Source: Erysipelotrichaceae bacterium
Lineage (GTDB): Bacteria > Bacillota_I > Bacilli_A > Erysipelotrichales > Erysipelotrichaceae
Reading direction: 5' to 3'
NCBI GenBank assembly: GCA_024709285.1
Contig: JANJWY010000074.1
Span: forward strand, 1 to 6,657
DNA length: 6,657 bases
Positions 1-5,433 of the stretch are shown piece by piece. Made by a program: the position numbers and the translations under genes. The notes below the pieces were generated by a model. It made no database searches. It had not been told where the DNA came from and saw only the letters and a list, made by a program, of their open reading frames with translations. Within the stretch, counting starts at the first letter, position 1. Each line of letters begins with the position of its first letter.

Positions 1-24
1 CTTAAATCTTTCCACATCAATCAT
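1..24 (-). CDS. Possible 5' end of a further gene running off the left edge (very tentative)
   Basis: An ATG at 22-24 opens a frame of eight codons (reads MIDVERFK) that stays open to the window edge. It lies 27 nt after the stop of the YibE/F gene, with only a weak AGG-like ribosome site (28-30) ahead of it. Eight codons are too few to judge coding potential. The reason to list it is that I see no terminator hairpin after the YibE/F gene, so the operon may continue. It could equally be untranslated sequence. Confidence 0.2.
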
Positions 25-51
25 ATACCTATTATCAAGGCATGTGCAAGT

Positions 52-1218
52 CTATTTGCCTTTTTTCAGAGTTGTCATACGGTACAGTGCAGCCGTTAAC
101 AATGCCGTAATCGGCATCGCAAACAGAATCCCCAGACTGCCGGCAACCGCCTGCATGATTTCAGATGCAATGTATTCTGAATTTGCCAAAAGATTCATCG
201 GTCTGGCATAAATGATCAACAACAAAATAAATGGTAAAGCACTGCCGATGTAAGCCAAAATCAGCGTGTTGGACATCGTTCCCATAACATCGCGACCGAT
301 ATTGAATCCGGATTTAACAACTTCTGTCGGAGAAATTTGAGGTGAATTGATAATGACTTCCTCGAGAGCTGAAGCAATGGACATCGAAACATCCATGATT
401 GCTCCTAAAGCACCGATAACGACCGCGATAAACATGATTCCACGCAAATCAATCGGAATCTCATCCTTCAATAAAATCAAGTGTATGTATTCATCCGAGA
501 GTACCCCGGACATTTTCATGATTTCCATCCAAATAAAAGCAATGAGCGCTGCCATCGCTACACCACCAAAACAACCCAACGTTGCTGCAATCATCTTCTT
601 GCTTAAACCTGTTAATAAGATAAATGTCAAAAGCGTAACATAGAGCACAATGGCTAATGTTAGTATATATATGTTCGCATTGGATAAAATCGCAGGTATC
701 AAAATAAAGAAAATGGCATATACCGTAAATCCAAGGGATACAATAGAGCTGAATCCTTTCATCCTTCCAAAAAGAATTATCAGACCGGTAAACAAGCCGG
801 CTAACAACCATAAAGAATTCTCGCGTTGGTAACTTACCAATGCCCATTCTACATTATTGTCAAACTCTATCCGGTATAAAATTACAGAATCTCCTACCTC
901 GACCGGATACAATTCCTCCAGTGTTTGTAATGTAAATTGCTGATTAACGATGATCTCACGGTGTTGATATACCCCTTTTGAAATCGTTGCTTTAAATATT
1001 ACTTCTCTGACGACACCGAAATCATTTTCATCAATGGATGGCTGATCAGAAACAATTGAAGTGATTTTGGCATTATGAAATTGAGATGAATCATATTGCG
1101 GATTTTCTATTTTTGGCATTTGTGCAGCATAATAAGTTGTGCCCAGATAGCTTATTAACAGTGATATCAAAATTGTGGCTACGTAAATCAGAACGTCCTT
1201 GAACTTAATTTTTTTCAT
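52..1218 (-). CDS. YibE/F-family polytopic membrane protein
   Basis: This is a 388-residue integral membrane protein of the YibE/F family, whose molecular function is not established; transport has been suggested. A first hydrophobic helix (about residues 8-28) is followed by an extracytoplasmic stretch of about 100 residues (30-133). A bundle of about seven helices follows (approximately 135-151, 157-178, 182-204, 208-230, 258-282, 316-338, 352-377). Family-typical conserved stretches are visible: GALGAIMDVSMSIASALEE (269-287) and GRDVMGTMSNTLILAYIG (308-325). The length is ordinary for a full-length Gram-positive member, and the end KKGK is cytoplasmic-looking. The ATG follows the stop of the Crp/Fnr gene by 14 nt with a GAGAGA ribosome site just ahead, so the two are very probably co-transcribed from the promoter at 1944-1972. 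Family assignment is secure; the role here is unknown, and the operon hints that the protein belongs to whatever stress or metabolite response the regulator senses. Confidence 0.9.
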   Translation of the reverse strand: MKKIKFKDVLIYVATILISLLISYLGTTYYAAQMPKIENPQYDSSQFHNAKITSIVSDQPSIDENDFGVVREVIFKATISKGVYQHREIIVNQQFTLQTLEELYPVEVGDSVILYRIEFDNNVEWALVSYQRENSLWLLAGLFTGLIILFGRMKGFSSIVSLGFTVYAIFFILIPAILSNANIYILTLAIVLYVTLLTFILLTGLSKKMIAATLGCFGGVAMAALIAFIWMEIMKMSGVLSDEYIHLILLKDEIPIDLRGIMFIAVVIGALGAIMDVSMSIASALEEVIINSPQISPTEVVKSGFNIGRDVMGTMSNTLILAYIGSALPFILLLIIYARPMNLLANSEYIASEIMQAVAGSLGILFAMPITALLTAALYRMTTLKKGK

Positions 1219-1232
1219 ATTCTCTCAACTTT

Positions 1233-1928
1233 CTATCCTTCTGAAGCTATTTGTTCACAGCGCTTTTGATCAATGATCTCAAAATTGTTTCCTTGGAACC
1301 TAATGATGTTTTTTGTTTGAAGAACTTTTAATTCTCTTGACAGTGAAGGTCTTGACACATGAAGATAAGATGCCATCTGATCCCTGTTTAAGTTTATTTC
1401 AAATACAGACTGACCATGCCTTTCGGATTCATGCAACAGATAATGGCATATTTTAGCTTTAATGCTCTTAATCGTCAGAATTTCCACTTTGTTATGAAGA
1501 ACAAAGGCTTTTTGTGCAACAAGTTTTGTTATGTTGAGAAGCAGTTGATGTTGCACATCCTTGATTGAATCAACTGTTTGTGTTATTTGTGCAGATTCGA
1601 TAAACAGAACGTGTGTTTGGGTCGTTGCTGTTATCGAGGTCGGGTATGATTCTGTTGGAACAAACATCAGAACTTCAGCAAACGTATCTTGCTCATTTAG
1701 CCACGTTATTACATTGGATGTACCATAAGATGTATCCTGGTGTACAGCCACTTTTCCTTTTAATATCAAGCCGATTTTATGAAAATGCTCACTTCTTCGG
1801 ATAATGATCTCATCTTTCTGATACTGATGTATCATGGGCGGAAATATCTCGAAAAACTTATAACATTGAGTTTCACTTATTGAGGAAAAAAGTCGGCTTT
1901 GCTGGATTTTATCTATAAATTCTTTCAC
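1233..1928 (-). CDS. Crp/Fnr-family transcriptional regulator
   Basis: This 231-residue protein has the Crp/Fnr layout: an N-terminal cyclic-nucleotide-binding-like beta-roll (about residues 14-115, with the glycine turn LILKGKV at 54-60), a long dimerisation helix (about 120-150) and a C-terminal winged helix-turn-helix (about 155-222). The recognition helix reads VSRPSLSREL (191-200). It holds the SR...SRE pattern common in clostridial-type Fnr relatives, whereas E. coli CRP has SRETVGR. Only three cysteines occur (22, 161, 224) and there is no FNR-type N-terminal cluster of cysteines, so an FNR-like iron-sulfur sensor is unlikely. The CRP cAMP-pocket signature is also not evident; the ligand is unknown. 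The start is GTG at 1926-1928, preceded by GGTGA, because the frame upstream holds no ATG before a stop. It has its own promoter, is followed by the YibE/F gene after 14 nt, and lies next to an operon carrying a CRP-like palindrome that it may control. Confidence 0.9.
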   Translation of the reverse strand: MKEFIDKIQQSRLFSSISETQCYKFFEIFPPMIHQYQKDEIIIRRSEHFHKIGLILKGKVAVHQDTSYGTSNVITWLNEQDTFAEVLMFVPTESYPTSITATTQTHVLFIESAQITQTVDSIKDVQHQLLLNITKLVAQKAFVLHNKVEILTIKSIKAKICHYLLHESERHGQSVFEINLNRDQMASYLHVSRPSLSRELKVLQTKNIIRFQGNNFEIIDQKRCEQIASEG

Positions 1929-1933
1929 TTTAT

Positions 1934-1938
1934 CACCA
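1934..1938 (-). promoter_or_regulatory. Ribosome binding site deciding the GTG start of the Crp/Fnr gene
   Basis: On the minus strand GGTGA lies about 5 nt before the GTG at 1926-1928. No ATG is available in frame upstream before a TAA stop, so this weak site supports GTG as the start. Confidence 0.45.
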
Positions 1939-1943
1939 CTTAC

Positions 1944-1972
1944 ATAATATATTGATTTTAGTGCTTAAGCAA
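1944..1972 (-). promoter_or_regulatory. Sigma-A-like promoter of the Crp/Fnr - YibE/F unit
   Basis: On the minus strand a -35-like TTGCTT (1967-1972) and a -10 TATTAT (1944-1949; 5 of 6 to TATAAT) are separated by exactly 17 bp. The predicted transcription start falls about 7 nt further on, which leaves a short leader before the GTG start. The -35 matches the consensus only at TTG. It is overlapped by a 10-bp perfect palindrome TGCTTAAGCA (1962-1971), a possible operator but short enough to be chance. Confidence 0.55.
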
Positions 1973-1995
1973 ATAAAAAGATGTCTCCATCTTTT
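1971..1995 (-). terminator. Weak rho-independent terminator after the 202-residue gene
   Basis: Read on the minus strand, AAAAGATG (1988-1995) pairs perfectly with CATCTTTT (1976-1983) around a GAGA tetraloop (1984-1987), followed directly by TATTT. The hairpin begins 2 nt after the stop codon of the upstream gene (TGA at 1998-2000). The stem has only two G-C pairs, so termination may be incomplete and some read-through into the Crp/Fnr gene is possible. Confidence 0.5.
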
Positions 1996-1997
1996 CG

Positions 1998-2606
1998 TCA
2001 GTTACGCTCAATTTTATATTTCGGATGAGAAGCCGTGTAAACAAATTCACTGCCATCAAGCAAGCCGTGTATCCAAGCATCTCTGAGTGTGTAGAAATCT
2101 TGTACATCAGCGTTTTCAGTCATCCAGTTCTTTGAGTGCATGCATCGGCTCACTTCCCAGATCAGATGATTTTCATCATGACTGATGACTTGATTAGCTT
2201 TATCGCATGGCATACCTTCAGTCAAAGCATCTGTGATAGATCGGTAAACATAAGATGGTTTTAACCACACGGGCAATATCAAATCACGATGCTTCTTACC
2301 TAAATGAAAGAATTGATCCTCAAGCTGATTCATTGAATAAATTTCATCTTTTACCTTGTTAATCAACCATGCCATTTTTCGATCGGTTAATATCAAATGC
2401 TTTTCTAACCACTGATGAATATTTTCATGATCAATGATTTCTTCCAAATTCCCTTTCGGAAACGGGAAAAGTTCTTGAGTCTTCTGATATATTTGAGATT
2501 TTTGAGTAATGTCTGCAATATTATTCAAAACTTCATCACTGAACTGATTCTGAAGTCTGATTTTATTGAACATCCACACGTGAATTTCTGCGAACTTCTC
2601 AGCCAT
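1998..2606 (-). CDS. Unassigned 202-residue His/Cys-containing soluble protein paired with DUF1858
   Basis: I do not recognise this family with confidence. The protein looks cytoplasmic and mostly helical, with no signal peptide or membrane segment. Potential ligand residues are concentrated in its C-terminal half: C134, H143, H147, C155 and H157 within about 25 residues, then WIHGLLDGSEF (178-188). The run IWEVSRC (149-155) followed by a distal aromatic segment faintly recalls small helical families such as ATC-hydrolase-like proteins, but I would not assign it on that. I start at the ATG at 2604-2606 rather than an in-frame ATG at 2630, because GGAGG (2616-2620) sits 9 nt upstream of it. 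The ATG overlaps the end of the DUF1858 gene as ATGGCTGA (8 nt), so translation is probably coupled and the two proteins are likely partners. A role alongside a redox-disulfide protein suggests metal, heme or thiol chemistry; this is inference. Confidence 0.8.
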   Translation of the reverse strand: MAEKFAEIHVWMFNKIRLQNQFSDEVLNNIADITQKSQIYQKTQELFPFPKGNLEEIIDHENIHQWLEKHLILTDRKMAWLINKVKDEIYSMNQLEDQFFHLGKKHRDLILPVWLKPSYVYRSITDALTEGMPCDKANQVISHDENHLIWEVSRCMHSKNWMTENADVQDFYTLRDAWIHGLLDGSEFVYTASHPKYKIERN

Positions 2607-2793
2607 TAGCAACAACCTCCAATTGATCAATCAATTCATCTACATCATAACCGTGTACATAACAAGCTTCCTCCAGTGTTTCATCATGTGCTGAAGGACA
2701 TCCGAAACAAGCCATTTCAAAATGCATTAGCAAACTCAACGTTTGCGGATATTGGGTGATCAGTTGTCTGATCGTTAAATCTTTCGATATCAT
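2599..2793 (-). CDS. DUF1858 small redox-disulfide protein (hybrid-cluster-protein-associated type)
   Basis: This protein of about 64 residues matches the DUF1858 / hybrid-cluster-associated redox disulfide domain along its whole length. It has a start like MISKDLTI, a helix with YPQT, the core CFGCPSAHDETLEEAC with a CxxC and a third Cys 12 residues on, then HGYDVDELIDQLE. Members occur alone or fused to other domains and are thought to act through the cysteine pair in redox or metal chemistry; the exact reaction is not established. Two starts are possible. The longer one at 2805 adds four residues, but it would sit about 2 nt after the predicted transcription start and lacks a Shine-Dalgarno site. 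The ATG at 2791-2793 is preceded by GGTGA at 5 nt and gives the usual family N-terminus, so I prefer it. The gene is first in a two-gene operon controlled by the palindromic site upstream. Confidence 0.85.
   Translation of the reverse strand: MISKDLTIRQLITQYPQTLSLLMHFEMACFGCPSAHDETLEEACYVHGYDVDELIDQLEVVANG
2616..2620 (-). promoter_or_regulatory. Ribosome binding site inside the DUF1858 gene for the 202-residue protein
   Basis: GGAGG on the minus strand lies within the last codons of the DUF1858 gene, 9 nt before the ATG at 2604-2606. It decides the start of the downstream protein against the ATG at 2630 and supports translational coupling. Confidence 0.7.
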
Positions 2794-2813
2794 GTATTTC
2801 ACCATCCAAAGAT

Positions 2814-2819
2814 ATTATA
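2814..2819 (-). promoter_or_regulatory. -10 element of the DUF1858 operon promoter
   Basis: A perfect TATAAT on the minus strand, with a predicted transcription start near 2806-2807. At 17 bp upstream the sequence is ACATAA, not a -35 box. Instead a 16-bp palindrome (2840-2855) covers the -35 region, as expected where an activator replaces -35 recognition. Confidence 0.6.
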
Positions 2820-2839
2820 CGTGAAACAGACGTTATTTA

Positions 2840-2855
2840 TGTATCCCAGGATACA
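2840..2855. promoter_or_regulatory. Palindromic CRP/FNR-type operator, TGTATCC-CA-GGATACA
   Basis: Two 7-bp arms are perfect inverted repeats around a 2-bp centre, 16 bp in all. Written as TGTAT-N6-ATACA it has the same 5-6-5 spacing as the CRP consensus TGTGA-N6-TCACA. The centre (2847.5) is about 40.5-41.5 bp upstream of the start predicted from TATAAT at 2814-2819, the classical class II activator position. A Crp/Fnr regulator is encoded in the next unit (1233-1928) and is the obvious candidate binder. The palindrome and its geometry are seen directly; the identity of the protein is inferred. Confidence 0.65.
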
Positions 2856-2880
2856 AAAGCATAGCCATTGGCTATGCTTT
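2856..2880 (-). terminator. Hairpin terminator after the HD-GYP gene
   Basis: On the minus strand AAAGCATAGCC (2870-2880) pairs perfectly over 11 bp with GGCTATGCTTT (2856-2866) around a 3-nt AAT loop. The stop codon TAG (2872-2874) lies inside the first arm. The T-tract is short (TTT of the arm plus one T, then G), so termination strength is uncertain. The downstream edge abuts the palindromic operator with no gap. Confidence 0.55.
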
Positions 2881-5433
2881 AATGTTTGGAGGCTGTATTG
2901 CAGGAGGATAATTGCTCGCTCTTGAAGGTTCGATGATCAATTTTCCGCTGCGAACCAGTTTGACGAAAATCGCAGCCAGCTTGGGATCAAACTGTTTCCC
3001 GGCAAATCGCTCAATCTCATCAATGGCATAATCAACACTTAGATAACTCTTGTAATGGCGATCGGAAGTAATGGCATCAAATGCATCCGCAATGGCAATG
3101 CATCGAGCCGCAAACGGAATGTTTTCACCGGCGATTTTCCTTGGATATCCGGTACCATCCCATCGTTCATGGTGCCCGATTACGGCTGGGATAACATGGG
3201 AGAAGGATGGAAGATATTTAATGATTGTGATGGACATATCCACGTGTTTTTTCATAGTATCGTACTCATCATCAGTAAGCTTGGTATACTTCGTCAGAAT
3301 GTTCTCAGGAATCCCGATTTTACCGATGTCATGGAGCAACGATGCCTGACGAATCAATTCAACTTCATCCTTGCTTGCCCCTGCTTCTTCAGCTATGGCG
3401 ACAGCATAACGGGCAACACGTTGAGAGTGACCGAATGTATAGTGGTCTTTGGCATCAATCGCAGCCGTAAGCGCATAAATCGTTGCCATATTCATTTCTT
3501 CATCACCATTGTGACGAGCATCATGCTGTTCAGGATTATAGATCAGTGATTGATTCTTACCGTTTGCTTTGGCTGCATGCAACGCCAGGTTGGCTTTTGC
3601 TACGATATCCTTTTCATCAATAGCCAGTGTCGGCGCAACACAAATACCCGCAGAAATGGTCACGAATCTGTTAACATCTTCATTTTCGGCCATGGTCTGG
3701 TTGGTAATACGCAATCTGATTTTTTCTGATAACTCATACGCACCTTTTGAATCGACATACGGCAATATGATTGCAAACGTGTCTTCCCCAAATCGGCAAA
3801 TTACGCCTTGTGAACCGCAAATAAATTTAATTGCTTCAGCAATCTTAATCAGTGCATTGTCTCCGGCATAATGTCCATATAAGTCGTTGAACACACTGAA
3901 CATATCAATATTAAGAATGATAAGCGATACTGTCTGGTTTCTCAAATTAGATGTGTGTTTTGCAATCTGCTCCATAAAGTACCGACGGTTATATGTGTTG
4001 GTAAGACTATCCATGATTGCTTCGCGTTTTGTCTTCTCATACATACTGGCATTTGAAATCGTTATGGCAGCCGTTGCACACAAAGTTGCAACGTGATTCA
4101 GCTCAGTTTCAGCTAAACGAGATGTGCTGTCTTTGGAAGATATCAATAAAATACCGGTGAGATCCCCATTGTATTTCAAAGGTATGGCAGCTTCAAAACG
4201 CATTAAAATCAGTTCTTGACGTTCATTGTCCCACATGGTTTTAAAGAACGGATGGACATCGATGTACTGTTCATATATGATGTCATCAAATTGCTTGAAC
4301 CAACGGACAAACGGATGCGTTTTCTGTATATTAAATGATAATTTGTCTAATTTTTTAATTGAAGCGTAATAATCATAATCTTCGGTTTCGTCGCTCTTCA
4401 AAAAGATGAAAGCCCGATCATTGTTCGTTATCTCATGAACAACTTTTAACAGTTCATCTGTAATATTCTCCAAGTTTAAATTATTGGATACAGTCATGGT
4501 GAACAGTTTGATCATGTTGTTGTGCTGATTTTCAACTTTGTAGAAATAATTCTCAACCAAACGCTGAACGATATTGAACAAAGGCAAAAACATCAGAATT
4601 GATACGAGGGTAGATACAAGGATTTGACCTTCACTGCTCATATCGCTCATAAAGTTGCCGAAAGTGCTCATGATTTGGTTAACGATGAATACCGTAATGG
4701 TTACCAACAAGGTTAACAGACCGGTGAATACGACGGCACGAGTGATTACAAACTTGAGTTCGATGACACGGGTTTTATAAACAGCAAACATCATAAAGAA
4801 TGATGTAACGATACCAAACGCAAAGTCAACCGGATACTTTCCGATAGCCGGCAGAAGATTGATAGCAAATCCTACATAAAGTATGAATAGACCTGTAAGA
4901 ATCGGTTTTAAACGGTTGGATGACTTGTTGCCATAGCGAATGGCTTTGCGCATCATCAACATACAAACACTTAATAAAATGAATATCGTTCCAAATGCAA
5001 AGTAAGCCGGGATTCCAAGTGAATACTGCAATTCATAGGTCGTAATCCCATCAATGACGACCGGCACCATGGCAGCTTCTGTAATAAGATACCCCATCCC
5101 ATTCAGGATATTCATTGTCAATATTACCAAAGTCCAGAATGCAATCGCTGTCTTTTTAATTTGGCCGGTAAAATTACTGATAAATATGTAAGCAAAGTAA
5201 GGCACCAAGGTTATAGAAGACACCATCATGCGATTCCAGAACAAAACCCCGGGTTGCACCTGTGACTTCATCAACAAGGATGTGGCCGCCCAAGCCGTCA
5301 TAGACAATACAAACATCATAAAGGATCGGATATGACTATCCTTTTTCGATAATACAAGAATTAAGAATAGGACGAGGTTAATAACCAATGCCAGTGACGG
5401 TATACCCCAGTAAATAATGTCACGGATTAACAA
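2872..5433 (-). CDS. Membrane sensor with GAF, degenerate GGDEF and intact HD-GYP domains (predicted c-di-GMP phosphodiesterase)
   Basis: This 853-residue protein starts with about 7-9 membrane helices (roughly residues 7-29, 36-55, 69-88, 95-117, 139-162, 177-197, 204-219, 227-252, 268-288), resembling the 7TM sensor region of some histidine kinases. A GAF-like domain follows (about 305-460), then GGDEF (about 470-632) and HD-GYP (about 645-825). The GGDEF keeps the metal-site D510, N516/D517 and GH 520-521. Its signature, however, is GEDTF (549-553) instead of GGDEF, and no RxxD inhibitory site precedes it, so cyclase activity is unlikely; nucleotide sensing remains possible. HD-GYP residues are intact: HSQRV (669-673), HDIGKIGIP (701-709), H730, and HHERWDGTGYP (754-764). 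It should therefore hydrolyse c-di-GMP at the inner membrane face under control of a membrane or GAF signal. The start is TTG (5431-5433) behind AAAGGGGGTG; the next ATG would remove the first helix. Its start overlaps the GH3 stop by 7 nt. Confidence 0.93.
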   Translation of the reverse strand: MLIRDIIYWGIPSLALVINLVLFLILVLSKKDSHIRSFMMFVLSMTAWAATSLLMKSQVQPGVLFWNRMMVSSITLVPYFAYIFISNFTGQIKKTAIAFWTLVILTMNILNGMGYLITEAAMVPVVIDGITTYELQYSLGIPAYFAFGTIFILLSVCMLMMRKAIRYGNKSSNRLKPILTGLFILYVGFAINLLPAIGKYPVDFAFGIVTSFFMMFAVYKTRVIELKFVITRAVVFTGLLTLLVTITVFIVNQIMSTFGNFMSDMSSEGQILVSTLVSILMFLPLFNIVQRLVENYFYKVENQHNNMIKLFTMTVSNNLNLENITDELLKVVHEITNNDRAFIFLKSDETEDYDYYASIKKLDKLSFNIQKTHPFVRWFKQFDDIIYEQYIDVHPFFKTMWDNERQELILMRFEAAIPLKYNGDLTGILLISSKDSTSRLAETELNHVATLCATAAITISNASMYEKTKREAIMDSLTNTYNRRYFMEQIAKHTSNLRNQTVSLIILNIDMFSVFNDLYGHYAGDNALIKIAEAIKFICGSQGVICRFGEDTFAIILPYVDSKGAYELSEKIRLRITNQTMAENEDVNRFVTISAGICVAPTLAIDEKDIVAKANLALHAAKANGKNQSLIYNPEQHDARHNGDEEMNMATIYALTAAIDAKDHYTFGHSQRVARYAVAIAEEAGASKDEVELIRQASLLHDIGKIGIPENILTKYTKLTDDEYDTMKKHVDMSITIIKYLPSFSHVIPAVIGHHERWDGTGYPRKIAGENIPFAARCIAIADAFDAITSDRHYKSYLSVDYAIDEIERFAGKQFDPKLAAIFVKLVRSGKLIIEPSRASNYPPAIQPPNIKA

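Noticed and set aside
730..746. AAATCCAAGGGATACAA, a partial match to the TGTATCC operator
   Set aside because: Only one arm matches, the centre is 3 bp rather than 2, and it is inside the YibE/F coding region.
491..847. Minus-strand 118-residue frame within the YibE/F gene
   Set aside because: It is a frame-shifted shadow of the membrane protein; its Cys/Tyr-rich translation has no domain character.
2607..2630. Longer start (ATG at 2630) for the 202-residue protein
   Set aside because: It would overlap the DUF1858 gene by 32 nt and lacks a ribosome site, while GGAGG is correctly spaced for the ATG at 2604-2606.
2622..2638. AATTGATCAATCAATT, an imperfect palindrome resembling FNR TTGAT/ATCAA half-sites
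   Set aside because: It lies in the coding sequence for DELIDQLE near the end of the DUF1858 gene, has wrong spacing for an FNR site and has no promoter next to it.
3055..3871. Long plus-strand open frames (164, 92 and 100 residues) opposite the HD-GYP/GGDEF region
   Set aside because: They lie antisense to a protein with intact catalytic motifs, show no family signal or ribosome sites, and are composition shadows of that gene.
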